A program made the translations under genes and the position numbers. A stretch of 64,000 bases of DNA from Kaistella chaponensis. Lineage in GTDB: Bacteria > Bacteroidota > Bacteroidia > Flavobacteriales > Weeksellaceae. The notes beneath the pieces were generated by a model, which was given only the letters and a program-made list of their open reading frames with translations, was not told where the DNA came from and made no database searches. Below, one piece after another: positions 1 through 8,148 of this stretch (position 1 is its first letter; each line of letters starts with the position of its first letter). The stretch is from the NCBI RefSeq assembly GCF_900156725.1, contig NZ_FTOI01000003.1, positions 62,001 to 126,000 on the forward strand. Direction: 5' to 3'.

Positions 1-137
1 TTCGTTATTTGGAATATGGAATGAAAATTAAGATGATTGAAACCGATTTTGTAGGTGTCGGAATTGATGTTCCCGAAGATTTGGAGAAAGCACGGGAAAT
101 ATTAAAGAAACAAGATTCGTCACCAAAGTTCACGTAA
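1..137 (+). CDS. kdsB: 3-deoxy-manno-octulosonate cytidylyltransferase, C-terminal end (partial)
   Basis: Only the last 45 codons are in the window, read from base 3 to the TAA at 135-137. They encode [16 protein letters not shown] followed by [13 protein letters not shown], which matches the C-terminal end of KdsB, where the IDTPEDLEKA-type motif closes the fold. KdsB activates Kdo as CMP-Kdo for lipopolysaccharide core synthesis in the cytoplasm. The start lies upstream of the window, so the catalytic part cannot be checked. MobA-like nucleotidyltransferases with a similar end are the main alternative. Confidence 0.75.
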   Translation, partial: RYLEYGMKIKMIETDFVGVGIDVPEDLEKAREILKKQDSSPKFT

Positions 138-243
138 TTTTTTTTGAATCATTATCTTTTGCTCAAAATGGATCAACAGAATCTTCAGGATCACAAAAAG
201 AGAGTAGAAATTTAATGTACGTTTCTGACAGTCGATTTTTAAA

Positions 244-270
244 TTGACAAAAAATAAAAGTATATATTTG
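244..270 (+). promoter_or_regulatory. Bacteroidota-type promoter of the LolA-like gene
   Basis: TTGACA at 244-249 is followed by TATATTTG at 263-270, a full match to the Bacteroidota -7 consensus TAnnTTTG. The spacing between TTG and TA is 16 bases, slightly short of the usual range. Transcription would start near 277, about 15 bases before the ATG at 292. Confidence 0.55.
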
Positions 271-291
271 AAAAATAAATAGATTGCCTTA

Positions 292-954
292 ATGAGAAAG
301 ATATTTTTAGGATTTGTATTGTTGATGAGCTGCATGATTAATGCACAAACTGCAAAGGAAATTATAGACAAAAACATAGAATTATCGGGTGGTTTAACCA
401 ACTGGAAACTTTTAAACTCCGTCATTTTACAAGGAAAGGTAACTTTGGGAATCAATGATGATTATCCCATAAAAATTTATCAACTAAGACCGAATCTTAC
501 CAAAACAGTGATTACCATTAATAAAAAGGAAACGCAAGTTGAAGGGTATGATGGTAAAAAAGGATATGCGATGAATTACGCCACCAATAAAATTCAGGTA
601 TATCCCAATTACATCCCAGAAAGTTTTGATAACGACTTTATAGATTGGGAAAATAAAGGTTTTAACGCACAATATCTTGGTAAAGAGAAAATAGGAGAAG
701 TGTACTGTCATAAAGTGGAGTTGACCAAAAATGTAAATAAAACCATCTACTTTTTTGATACGAAAAATTATATGCTTTTAAAAGAAGTAAAACCAGACGA
801 AACTTTGATCTATAACGATTACCGAAAGGTGGGAAATCTTTTGATGCCTTTCAGATTGGAATCATCTTCCCAGAAAAAAGAAAGTGACTACGTGATGATC
901 ATCAATAAAATAGAAACCAATAAAGTTTTTCCAGCCAATACTTTTAAATTTTAA
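292..954 (+). CDS. LolA-like exported protein
   Basis: A 220-residue protein with a signal peptide (about residues 1-19, ending in NAQ) and then a LolA/LppX-like beta fold: an early helix (TAKEIIDKNIE), GLTNWKLLNSVILQGKV, a YDGKKGYAMN strand-turn and a late ETLIYNDYRKVGNLLMPF strand. Bacteroidota have many such LolA-like relatives, often annotated as outer membrane lipoprotein-sorting protein. It is likely periplasmic. It is not the main lolA, which is the separate gene at 3392-4039. Lipid or lipoprotein binding is inferred from the fold only. Confidence 0.65.
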   Translation: MRKIFLGFVLLMSCMINAQTAKEIIDKNIELSGGLTNWKLLNSVILQGKVTLGINDDYPIKIYQLRPNLTKTVITINKKETQVEGYDGKKGYAMNYATNKIQVYPNYIPESFDNDFIDWENKGFNAQYLGKEKIGEVYCHKVELTKNVNKTIYFFDTKNYMLLKEVKPDETLIYNDYRKVGNLLMPFRLESSSQKKESDYVMIINKIETNKVFPANTFKF

Positions 955-1134
955 ATGACCGATGCCGGAAAATAGGTTATTGGTTCAAATTTTGTTGTAA
1001 ATTTCGTACAGCGATGTTTTCTTTGGAAGATATCCTCAGATTTTTAATGGAGAACTTTTTCATGATGAACTGAAATTTTTCTTTATGCCATTCTTTAAAA
1101 TTAAAAAAAGATAATCATCTTTAAATTCCTGTAA

Positions 1135-1704
1135 ATGAAAAAATTATTTATTGTCCTATTGTCAATAGGCGCTTTTTTACAAAGCTGCACCAACCATAAA
1201 CAAGAAATATCGAAAGATAAATCAAATGAAATGAAAAACTTATACGACTACAAAGTGGAAAGTCTTGATGGTAAAGAAATTAATTTTGCCGACTTCAAGG
1301 GAAAGAAAGTTTTGATTGTGAACACAGCATCAGAATGTGGATTTACTCCTCAATATGCTGATTTGGAAAAGGTTGCAGAACAGTACAAAGATCAATTAGT
1401 CGTTGTAGGATTTCCTGCCAATAACTTTGGTGCGCAAGAACCGGGAAGCAATGCGGAGATTGGTGCATTCTGTCAGAAGAATTTTGGCGTGACTTTTCCG
1501 ATGGCGGCAAAAGTTTCTGTTAAAGGAGATGATATCGCTCCGATTTTTAAATATCTAACAGAAAAAGATCTCAATGGCGTGAAAAACACCAATATTCTAT
1601 GGAATTTTACTAAATTTTTGGTCGATGAAAATGGGAAATTAATTGATAGTTTTATCAGTACCACAAAACCAACAAGTGAATCCATTACGAAATATCTGAA
1701 ATAA
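1135..1704 (+). CDS. lipoprotein glutathione peroxidase (thiol peroxidase type)
   Basis: A 189-residue glutathione peroxidase-family protein with a lipoprotein signal (lipobox LQSC, Cys18). Conserved parts: NTASECGFTPQY with the peroxidatic Cys68 (Cys, not selenocysteine), FPANNFGAQEPG with Gln101, FCQKNFGVTFPM with the likely resolving Cys113, and LWNFTKFLV with Trp156 and Asn157. These give the Cys-Gln-Trp-Asn catalytic tetrad. The usual FPCNQF loop cysteine is Ala95 here. Cysteine-type GPx proteins generally use thioredoxin rather than glutathione. The lipobox suggests it sits on the periplasmic face of a membrane and removes peroxides there. Confidence 0.9.
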   Translation: MKKLFIVLLSIGAFLQSCTNHKQEISKDKSNEMKNLYDYKVESLDGKEINFADFKGKKVLIVNTASECGFTPQYADLEKVAEQYKDQLVVVGFPANNFGAQEPGSNAEIGAFCQKNFGVTFPMAAKVSVKGDDIAPIFKYLTEKDLNGVKNTNILWNFTKFLVDENGKLIDSFISTTKPTSESITKYLK

Positions 1705-1771
1705 GTCTAACTCTTTATTTAAATGTAAATTGTAAGGTTTCGTTACAAACCTATTCGAAGGTTTTTACACC

Positions 1772-1809
1772 AAAAAAAAAGCAAAATAGACCAACTATTT
1801 TGCTTTTTT
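1772..1809. terminator. bidirectional rho-independent terminator
   Basis: An A-rich run, AAAAGCAAAATAG, a short loop, CTATTTTGCTTTT and a T-run form a strong hairpin with A/T tracts on both sides. It lies between the convergent peroxidase and LptF/G-type genes and can serve both. Confidence 0.85.
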
Positions 1810-1869
1810 CATGATATTTTTCTAGGCCAAAATTGCATCAGAATACAATTTGAATTTTCGGGTACACTG

Positions 1870-3324
1870 TTATCGATATCTCGCGTGTTCCTTATTTTTT
1901 GAAAACCTATTGATCAGCGGTTTAAAGATGGCTTTATATTTCTCCACATCAAAGAGTTGTGAGTCTGTTAATGCTTTGTAAGTCAACCAAGCGCCAAATG
2001 GGAATAGGATCATATTGGGTAGCCAAGAAGCAAGATAAGGGTCCATTTTTCCCGCCCACGCCATATTTTCTACAGATAAGTTGATCACGTAAAAGATAAT
2101 GAAAACGACGATTGCAATAACTACCGGCAATCCTAATCCTCCTTTTCTGATGATCGACCCTAAACTCGACCCAATCAAAAAGAAAATTAAGCACGTCATC
2201 GAATACGCAAAAATTCGCTGTTGATAAATAATAATTCGGGAATAATACGCATGAAGATCCTGAATTTGCTCTGTTTTAGTACTATTGAGCTGCTTTACAC
2301 TTTCAATTTTACTATAGGCTCCGAAAAGAACCTCCTGTTTTTTCTGCGGTTTTAAAGTTTCAAATTTCGGAACAGAAGTCGGCGTCTCTTTTGTATTTGT
2401 TTTACCGATATAACTTATAAATCCATTGGTCTGATTCACCAATTCTGAATTGATATTATTCAGAATATCGCTGTTCTGTGTCTTTGCTTTCTCAATGGTT
2501 GTATTCAATTCAATAAAATTCTGAAACGTGTAATCATCGGTGATTTTTTCTGCTTCCAAAGCTTTATTAATGATTTCAGAAATATTAAAATGCGAAACCA
2601 TGGTATCAAATTTAATCGCCTGATCTGGTTGCTTCAAACGCTGTGCGTAATCTACGTTTTCAATATTATCTTCGAAGATATGCCCGTTGAAAAGTACAAG
2701 TTTTAAATAATTCCGGTTAGCTGCAGGTACAAATTTACCTTTTTCGGCAACGATTGATTGTTGATTCTCGTAAGAATTTGCCATTTTGTGAATGAAAACC
2801 CCTTCGATATTCTCGCCGTTTTCGCCAAGAATTTTATCAAATTTCACACTGTATCCTGGGATTTGCTGAATGAACTGTCCCGGAGTAAAATTGAGTGCAG
2901 GTTTGGTCGCAGCAATGTTATAGAGCATATTCTTCGCTTTCCGCTGAAAATCGGGTATGACATTATTAGAAAAGAAAAAAAGAAATAGCGAAAAAATAAA
3001 GGTGACAAAAAATAAAGGCAACATAATTCTGGTCAACGAAATTCCGGCCGCTTTCATTGCCGCAAGTTCATAGCGCTCCCCAAAATCCCCAAAAGTCATG
3101 ATGGCTGAAAGCAGAATTGTCAATGGCAAAACAAGCTGCACCACAATCGCAGAAAGGTAGGAGAGGAGTTTCAGGATTTCCCAATAACTCAGTCCTTTGC
3201 CTGTAAACTGCGCCAATCTAATCCAGATAATGTTGACCACAAATATGAAAAACAACACACTGAAAATAAAAATAAACGGGCCGAAAAAAGTTTTAATGAC
3301 GTAACCGTCGATTTTTTTTATCAT
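1870..3324 (-). CDS. LptF/LptG family lipopolysaccharide export permease
   Basis: A 484-residue YjgP/YjgQ-family permease. Three N-terminal membrane helices (about 15-35, 52-78, 98-118) and three C-terminal ones (about 375-460) flank a long periplasmic domain, as in LptF and LptG. The cytoplasmic coupling segment GERYELAAMKAAGIS (83-97) is the part that contacts the LptB ATPase in this family. With LptB and LptC it pulls LPS out of the inner membrane. Only one permease is present here, so LptF cannot be told from LptG. It lies downstream of lolA on the same strand, separated by a terminator. Confidence 0.9.
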   Translation of the reverse strand: MIKKIDGYVIKTFFGPFIFIFSVLFFIFVVNIIWIRLAQFTGKGLSYWEILKLLSYLSAIVVQLVLPLTILLSAIMTFGDFGERYELAAMKAAGISLTRIMLPLFFVTFIFSLFLFFFSNNVIPDFQRKAKNMLYNIAATKPALNFTPGQFIQQIPGYSVKFDKILGENGENIEGVFIHKMANSYENQQSIVAEKGKFVPAANRNYLKLVLFNGHIFEDNIENVDYAQRLKQPDQAIKFDTMVSHFNISEIINKALEAEKITDDYTFQNFIELNTTIEKAKTQNSDILNNINSELVNQTNGFISYIGKTNTKETPTSVPKFETLKPQKKQEVLFGAYSKIESVKQLNSTKTEQIQDLHAYYSRIIIYQQRIFAYSMTCLIFFLIGSSLGSIIRKGGLGLPVVIAIVVFIIFYVINLSVENMAWAGKMDPYLASWLPNMILFPFGAWLTYKALTDSQLFDVEKYKAIFKPLINRFSKNKEHARYR

Positions 3325-3338
3325 GGTTCAAATTTACC

Positions 3339-3377
3339 AAAAAAGTCACAAAAGAATTTTCCTTTGTGACTTTTTTT
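3339..3377 (-). terminator. terminator of lolA
   Basis: AAAAAGTCACAAA and TTTGTGACTTTTTTT pair around a short AT-rich loop, with a T-run on the minus strand after lolA. It separates lolA from the permease gene. Confidence 0.8.
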
Positions 3378-3391
3378 GAATTTAAAATATT

Positions 3392-4039
3392 TTACAGTTC
3401 AGTGACAAGGTAATTTTTATATTGATCTTTGTCAAAATTAAATAGGGCACTGCTTAAGTTTTGATTTTCTTTATAATCGCTGATCGCAATTACAGAAACA
3501 GATTTATCGGTAGAAAATTGCTCCACTTTTACAATTTGTTTTTTCGCAGCATTCACAAAAAGATTGACTTCTTGGATGCCGTTTTTTGAAGTTGGAGTCA
3601 GTTTAATGAAATCAGAATTCACACCGTTCACCATTAATTTCCCCATATATTTCACGTTGTATCCTTTTTTATATTCTTCAATATAATTTAAAGGCGAGAA
3701 CATCTGTTCGTTTCCTGTTGGTTTCGCTACGGTAACTTCTTGATCTTCTGCGGAAATATTATACAATTTTTTGCCATCAAAAATCTGTTCAGTTCCCATG
3801 ATTTTCAATTTGTACTTGTCTTTTGCAGAATAGAAAATTCCAGGTTCGGTGCGCGTAATTTTTTTACTGTTTCCTGTTCCGTACACAAATTTAAAATACA
3901 CATTGTTTTTAGATTTATACTGAGTAGAGATCGCGTCTAAAATCGTTTTTGCTTTGGCATCAATTTTCTGCGCAGAAAAACTCGCGCTTGCTGCTACAAT
4001 TAATATCCCAAGAGAAATTTTACTCCATGTATTTTTCAT
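3392..4039 (-). CDS. lolA: outer membrane lipoprotein carrier protein LolA
   Basis: A 215-residue protein with a signal peptide ending SFSAQ (about residue 24) and a LolA-type fold: AKTILDAISTQYKSKNNVYFKF at the N-terminus, a GIFYSAKDKYKLKIMG strand pair, FDGKKLYNIS, and a late VNLFVNAAKKQIVKVE strand. LolA carries lipoproteins through the periplasm from the LolCDE exporter to the outer membrane. It is followed by its own terminator and preceded by ftsK (60-base gap), so the two may share a transcript. The lolD ATPase of the same pathway is at 31783-32448. Confidence 0.88.
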   Translation of the reverse strand: MKNTWSKISLGILIVAASASFSAQKIDAKAKTILDAISTQYKSKNNVYFKFVYGTGNSKKITRTEPGIFYSAKDKYKLKIMGTEQIFDGKKLYNISAEDQEVTVAKPTGNEQMFSPLNYIEEYKKGYNVKYMGKLMVNGVNSDFIKLTPTSKNGIQEVNLFVNAAKKQIVKVEQFSTDKSVSVIAISDYKENQNLSSALFNFDKDQYKNYLVTEL

Positions 4040-4099
4040 TCTTCTTTTCTTTTGATTAAAATTTTACTATAAAATTAAACTCATGTTTAAAGTTTAAAA

Positions 4100-6556
4100 T
4101 TACTTTCGCAACTCTTCCAAAAACTGTTCCAAAGAATTTAAATCAGAGATTTGTACTTCTCTTGCTTTTGCTCCATTAAACCCACCAACAATTCCACTTG
4201 CTTCCAATTGATCCATGATTCTTCCGGCTCTGTTGTAACCCAATTTAAGTTGTCTTTGAAGCATTGAAGTGGAGCCTTGCTGCGTAGAAACAATAATTCT
4301 TGCGGCATCTTCGAAAAGAACATCTTTTTCGTTCGGATCAAAAGCTCCCACGGTCGAAGTCGTTTCTTCCGAAGAATATTCCGGTAACATAAATGCACTT
4401 GCATATCCTTTTTGTTCCCCGATAAATTCTGCAATTTTTTCAACTTCTGGCGTATCTACAAAAGCACATTGCAATCGCATAATTTCATTTCCATTGAAAT
4501 AAAGCATGTCTCCTTTACCAATCAATTGATCTGCTCCCGGAGAATCTAAAATCGTTCTGGAATCTACGCTAGAAATTACACGGAAAGCCGCTCTCGCTGG
4601 GAAATTCGCTTTGATCATTCCCGTAATTACGTTTACTGAAGGTCTTTGTGTTGCTACAATTAAGTGAATTCCGACGGCTCTTGCCAATTGTGCTAATCTC
4701 GCAATAGGAATTTCAACTTCTTTTCCAGCAGTCATTATTAAATCAGCGAATTCATCGACGACCAAAACGATGTATGGCAAATAACGATGTCCATTTTCAG
4801 GATTCAGTTTTCGCTCCGTAAATTTTTTATTGTATTCCTTAATGTTTTTACAAAAAGCATTTTTAAGCAAATCATAACGCTGATCCATTTCCACACATAG
4901 GGAATTCAAAGTGTTAATTACTTTGTGGGTATCTGTAATAATCGCATCATCACCATCTGGAAGTTTTGCCAAATAATGTCTTTCAATTTTTGAATAAAGG
5001 GAAAGCTCTACTTTTTTAGGATCTACCATCACAAATTTCAATTCACTCGGATGTTTTTTGTAAAGTAAGGAAGTCAAGATGGCATTAATTCCGACCGATT
5101 TTCCTTGTCCGGTTGCTCCTGCCATTAATAAATGCGGCATTTTTGTTAAATCTGCCATAAAAATCTCGTTGGAAATGGTTTTACCAAAAACCACGGGCAA
5201 ATCCATATCTGTATTTTGAAATTTCTGTGAAGCAATCACACTTCGCATAGAAACCATCGCTGGATTTTTCCTTGGAACTTCTATCCCAATCGTTCCTTTT
5301 CCAGGCATTGGTGCAATAATTCGAATTCCTAATGCCGAAAGATTCAGCGCGATATCATCCTGTAATTTTTTAATTGAAGCAACCCGAATTCCAGCTTCCG
5401 GAACGATTTCATATAACGTAACAGTTGGTCCAACTGTCGCTTTAATTTCTGCAATTCCTACATTAAAGTTTTTGAGAAGTCCAACAATTTTATTTTTATT
5501 TTCTTCTAATTCTTCTCTATTAATGGCGATTTCTTCGTTTCCATAATCTCGCAATAAATCAATTGTTGGCATTTGAAAATTCGCCAAATCTAATTTATGA
5601 TCGTACAATCCGTGTTTGTCAACTAATTCTTGTGACTTTTTATCCGATTCGTCTACAATATCAATCGTTTTTGCCACTTCAACTTTAAAATCGATGTGAT
5701 CTGTTTTCGGAGAAACGATATCGATTGGCTTAGAAACTGGATTTAAATCAATAGAACTTCCTGTACTTTCCGTTACATTTATATTGGGCAATTCTTCAAA
5801 AGAAGTTTTGTTTGGCGTAACAATGGGTTCGATCTCAATTTCCGGAGTAAAATCAGGAACTTTGTTGATGGTAGAATCTTCGCTTTTAATGGATAAATCT
5901 TGCTCGTTTTGTAATTCTTCATCTGCTTCAAAATTTTCAGAAGAATTCGGCATCATCGCTTTTACTCGTCCTAAAGTTTGATCGTTGAGATCATTCAATT
6001 TTGATTTTACGTTGCTTGGATTTAAGTTAAATTCGAGAATAAAATACAACGAAATACTTACCAAAAGAATCAGCCATAATCCAACTGTACCAATTACTGA
6101 ATTGAGGAAATCCATAATTTGAAAACCGTAAACACCGCTCAAAACTCCTTGTCCATTGGTAATTGCACCCATGAAAATCGGCACCCAACAAATTAAAAAT
6201 AGGGAATGTCCGAAAGTTTTCCAAGGTTTAAAATAATTCTTTTTAAGGATCATCATTCCGAAAACAAAAAACAGAAACGCCACGACAAAAGCAGCAATTC
6301 CCAGACTTTCAAAAATAAAAAGATTACCCAACCAATCTCCTATTTTCCCAAATATATTCGAAGATTTCACGGTTTTATCCAACATTGTTCCAGCTTGACT
6401 TTGATCACTTTTCCAATTTAAAAGATAAGAGATAAAAGAGAAGGCCAAAATAATGGAGGTGACGATAAATAAAACTCCAAAAAATATGCGGGGTTTAGAG
6501 AGTATTTTACTTTGCTCAGCCGTTTGCTGTGGTACTTTTTTAATATTTTTTTCCAT
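4100..6556 (-). CDS. ftsK: DNA translocase FtsK
   Basis: An FtsK/SpoIIIE translocase of 818 residues. Four membrane helices lie at about 25-47, 81-104, 116-133 and 155-175, followed by an acidic linker, the alpha and beta motor domains, and a C-terminal winged-helix gamma domain (RQLKLGYNRAGRIMDQLEASG) that reads KOPS sites. Walker A (GATGQGKSVG) is near residue 480 and Walker B (VLVVDEFADL) near 600. FtsK pumps chromosome ends through the septum and triggers dimer resolution. A longer reading with 22 extra residues is possible, but a TAAATTTG box sits between the two candidate ATGs, which supports the start at 6556. Confidence 0.95.
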   Translation of the reverse strand: MEKNIKKVPQQTAEQSKILSKPRIFFGVLFIVTSIILAFSFISYLLNWKSDQSQAGTMLDKTVKSSNIFGKIGDWLGNLFIFESLGIAAFVVAFLFFVFGMMILKKNYFKPWKTFGHSLFLICWVPIFMGAITNGQGVLSGVYGFQIMDFLNSVIGTVGLWLILLVSISLYFILEFNLNPSNVKSKLNDLNDQTLGRVKAMMPNSSENFEADEELQNEQDLSIKSEDSTINKVPDFTPEIEIEPIVTPNKTSFEELPNINVTESTGSSIDLNPVSKPIDIVSPKTDHIDFKVEVAKTIDIVDESDKKSQELVDKHGLYDHKLDLANFQMPTIDLLRDYGNEEIAINREELEENKNKIVGLLKNFNVGIAEIKATVGPTVTLYEIVPEAGIRVASIKKLQDDIALNLSALGIRIIAPMPGKGTIGIEVPRKNPAMVSMRSVIASQKFQNTDMDLPVVFGKTISNEIFMADLTKMPHLLMAGATGQGKSVGINAILTSLLYKKHPSELKFVMVDPKKVELSLYSKIERHYLAKLPDGDDAIITDTHKVINTLNSLCVEMDQRYDLLKNAFCKNIKEYNKKFTERKLNPENGHRYLPYIVLVVDEFADLIMTAGKEVEIPIARLAQLARAVGIHLIVATQRPSVNVITGMIKANFPARAAFRVISSVDSRTILDSPGADQLIGKGDMLYFNGNEIMRLQCAFVDTPEVEKIAEFIGEQKGYASAFMLPEYSSEETTSTVGAFDPNEKDVLFEDAARIIVSTQQGSTSMLQRQLKLGYNRAGRIMDQLEASGIVGGFNGAKAREVQISDLNSLEQFLEELRK

Positions 6557-6570
6557 AATGTCAATGAGGG

Positions 6571-6578
6571 CAAATTTA
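6571..6578 (-). promoter_or_regulatory. -7 box of ftsK promoter
   Basis: TAAATTTG on the minus strand fits TAnnTTTG exactly. It lies 15 bases before the chosen ftsK ATG, which would give a very short leader. No convincing -33 TTG is seen. Confidence 0.45.
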
Positions 6579-6774
6579 ATAATAAAAATTAAGATTTTGT
6601 TCGCAGGAGTGTAGAATTTCAATCTCTATTTTTACTAAAAAATGTAAACATTCGTTGCAGTTCTTCAATAGATTGAAACCAGCGCACGCGATTGATAGAG
6701 GAGAACTATTTTCGATTTGAAAAACCTTTAGGAATAATTATTGAATATCGTAATTTGTAAAAATATAAAAGATC

Positions 6775-7017
6775 ATGGAAAATACGCACGACAATAATTT
6801 GACCGACAATAATGCTTCTGAAGTTGAACAAAAAAATACAGAAATAAAAACATCCACACTTCCTACACCGGAACAAGGAGTTCAACATGACGATGAAGGC
6901 AATATCATCAAAACCGCCGCAAATGCAATTCCGCCGAAAGCTTGGAAAAATCAAAAAAAAGCGTACGATGACGCTTTTGAAAAGAATAAAAATCAACAGT
7001 TAGATGATGATTTCTAA
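6775..7017 (+). CDS. small acidic hypothetical protein
   Basis: An 80-residue acidic, Asn-rich protein with no signal peptide or membrane helix. The N-terminal half looks disordered; the clearer part is DDEGNIIKTAANAIPPKAW followed by a charged tail ending DDDF. It has its own strong terminator, and the divergent ftsK gene lies upstream, so it is probably transcribed alone. The DxxGNxI stretch recalls the other small acidic protein at 7760-8050. I do not recognise a family. Confidence 0.7.
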   Translation: MENTHDNNLTDNNASEVEQKNTEIKTSTLPTPEQGVQHDDEGNIIKTAANAIPPKAWKNQKKAYDDAFEKNKNQQLDDDF

Positions 7018-7035
7018 AATATCATATAAAATTTA

Positions 7036-7061
7036 AAATCCGCTGCAGCGCGGATTTTTTT
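7036..7061. terminator. bidirectional terminator
   Basis: AAATCCGC, TGCAGC loop, GCGGATTTTTTT. It sits 18 bases after the small acidic gene and 8 bases before the stop of the convergent thioesterase. Confidence 0.88.
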
Positions 7062-7068
7062 AATTCAG

Positions 7069-7470
7069 TTAAGACGAAGGATGATCTTCAAAAATTTTTA
7101 GCGGTTTTTTATCGGACCCGATTGCGACCAAAGTAAAATCTCCGGCAACTGCTTTTTCCCGTTTTTCTTCATACATTTCTTCTACAAAAACTTCCACATT
7201 TACCTTTACACTGGAGTTTCCTACATATTTTACTTTGCCAATTAATTCCACCAAAGTATCTGCAGGAATGGGTTTTTTGAAATCAATTCGGTCGCAACTC
7301 ACCGTTACGAATGATTTTCTGGCAAATCTTGTTGCCGTCATAAATGCAACTTCATCCATCATTTCCATCACCGTTCCTCCAAACATGGTATTGTGATGAT
7401 TGGTAATATTGGGGAAAACTACTTTGAAAACGTGGGTTTCGGAATTTTTGATTTTTTCCTGATAATTCAT
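7069..7470 (-). CDS. acyl-CoA thioesterase (hotdog fold)
   Basis: A 133-residue single-hotdog protein of the YciA/acyl-CoA hydrolase group. NHHNTMFGGTVMEMMDEVAF (residues 24-43) holds the family's conserved Asn27, Gly-Gly 31-32 and acidic Asp39, followed by the long hotdog helix, then CDRIDFKKPIPADTLVELIGKV. It should hydrolyse acyl-CoA thioesters in the cytoplasm; chain-length preference cannot be read. It is preceded by a leader with a cobalamin riboswitch on the same strand and ends at a strong terminator, so it is the only gene visibly placed under that switch. Confidence 0.88.
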   Translation of the reverse strand: MNYQEKIKNSETHVFKVVFPNITNHHNTMFGGTVMEMMDEVAFMTATRFARKSFVTVSCDRIDFKKPIPADTLVELIGKVKYVGNSSVKVNVEVFVEEMYEEKREKAVAGDFTLVAIGSDKKPLKIFEDHPSS

Positions 7471-7574
7471 TTCTTTTAATTTTACAGATTGATAAATGAG
7501 TTGAACAGAAAAACAGGACTTTTAAAAAGTGGAATTTCTGCTTCAAATCGCGAAAGCATTTTTTAATTTCAAAA

Positions 7575-7660
7575 AAGGGATCTGACTTATCCTCGCCGGA
7601 TTTACAGTTGCGCGACAGTTCGTGATTTTCACACGATTCACCTTGATGATTGAAATCTTC
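7575..7660 (-). promoter_or_regulatory. cobalamin (B12) riboswitch
   Basis: Read on the minus strand, the sequence holds the conserved core of cobalamin riboswitches: GGTGAATCGTG, TGAAAAT loop and CACGAA (P5 arm), then CTGTCGCGCAACTGTAA (7602-7618), an ATCC...GGAT arm (P6) and AAGTCAGATCCC (7577-7588, the P3 return). A TATCTTTG -7 box lies just upstream, so the RNA would start at the riboswitch. The acyl-CoA thioesterase starts about 105 bases downstream. I cannot see a clear terminator or anti-RBS switch in that gap. The match is from recall of the Rfam RF00174 consensus, not a search. Confidence 0.82.
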
Positions 7661-7664
7661 GGTG

Positions 7665-7672
7665 CAAAGATA
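7665..7672 (-). promoter_or_regulatory. -7 box for the riboswitch transcript
   Basis: TATCTTTG on the minus strand fits TAnnTTTG, immediately upstream of the riboswitch. No clear -33 element is seen in the AT-rich sequence ahead of it. Confidence 0.55.
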
Positions 7673-7759
7673 AATTTTTTATTTTATTAGGAATTATTTG
7701 AGGAGGGTTGGAACTGTTTTTGAAGATACTTTATATATTAACAAAAAATACCAACGATT

Positions 7760-8050
7760 ATGAGTACAGAAGATAAAGATCAGGAACAGGAAAGAAAATT
7801 AGAAGAAATGGATTACAGTCCAAACGAAGATATTTTTGCTAAAGGGGAGCAAATTCCTTTGGACGGCGACGGAAATCCCATCACGAATGAAAATCAAAAT
7901 GACGGAATGCCTTACGGATTGGATATTCCAGGTTCAGAAGATGATGATAATTTTGAGCAAATTAACAGTCAGATTCCCACCGAAGATGAAAGCCTTCATA
8001 CCGAAGATATTATTAAAGACGATCTCGAGGAGAATGACGACGATATTTAA
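7760..8050 (+). CDS. small acidic hypothetical protein
   Basis: A 96-residue, very acidic protein with a tail of Asp and Glu (DDLEENDDDI). The middle reads FAKGEQIPLDGDGNPITNENQ and GMPYGLDIPGSEDDDN. There is no signal peptide, membrane helix or recognised domain. It lies between the riboswitch promoter (divergent) and hutU, with a terminator after it, and so is probably a single-gene unit. The DGNPI stretch resembles DEGNIIK in the protein at 6775-7017. Function unknown. Confidence 0.7.
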   Translation: MSTEDKDQEQERKLEEMDYSPNEDIFAKGEQIPLDGDGNPITNENQNDGMPYGLDIPGSEDDDNFEQINSQIPTEDESLHTEDIIKDDLEENDDDI

Positions 8051-8060
8051 AAAACAATTT

Positions 8061-8089
8061 ACCTTACTCAATTCAGTAAGGTTTTTTTT
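8061..8089 (+). terminator. rho-independent terminator
   Basis: ACCTTACT, CAATTC loop, AGTAAGGT and a run of eight T, directly after the small acidic gene. Confidence 0.85.
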
Positions 8090-8120
8090 GTGCTCATTTT
8101 CAATATTCATTTAATAATCT

Positions 8121-8128
8121 TATTTTTG
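8121..8128 (+). promoter_or_regulatory. -7 box of hutU promoter
   Basis: TATTTTTG fits TAnnTTTG and lies 20 bases before the preferred hutU start at 8149. No clear -33 TTG at the usual distance. Confidence 0.45.
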
Positions 8129-8148
8129 AGAAAATTCATGAATTGAAA

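Noticed and set aside
1017-1076. Tiny frame MFSLEDILRFLMENFFMMN upstream of the peroxidase
   Set aside because: Only 19 codons, no conservation that I know and no promoter spacing to support it.
4138-4443. Overlapping frames inside ftsK, hutU, hppA, pdhC and other long genes
   Set aside because: They are antisense or shifted shadows of well-supported genes with no family features of their own.
6557-6622. Longer N-terminus of FtsK
   Set aside because: The extra 22 residues add nothing conserved, and a TAAATTTG promoter box lies between the two starts.
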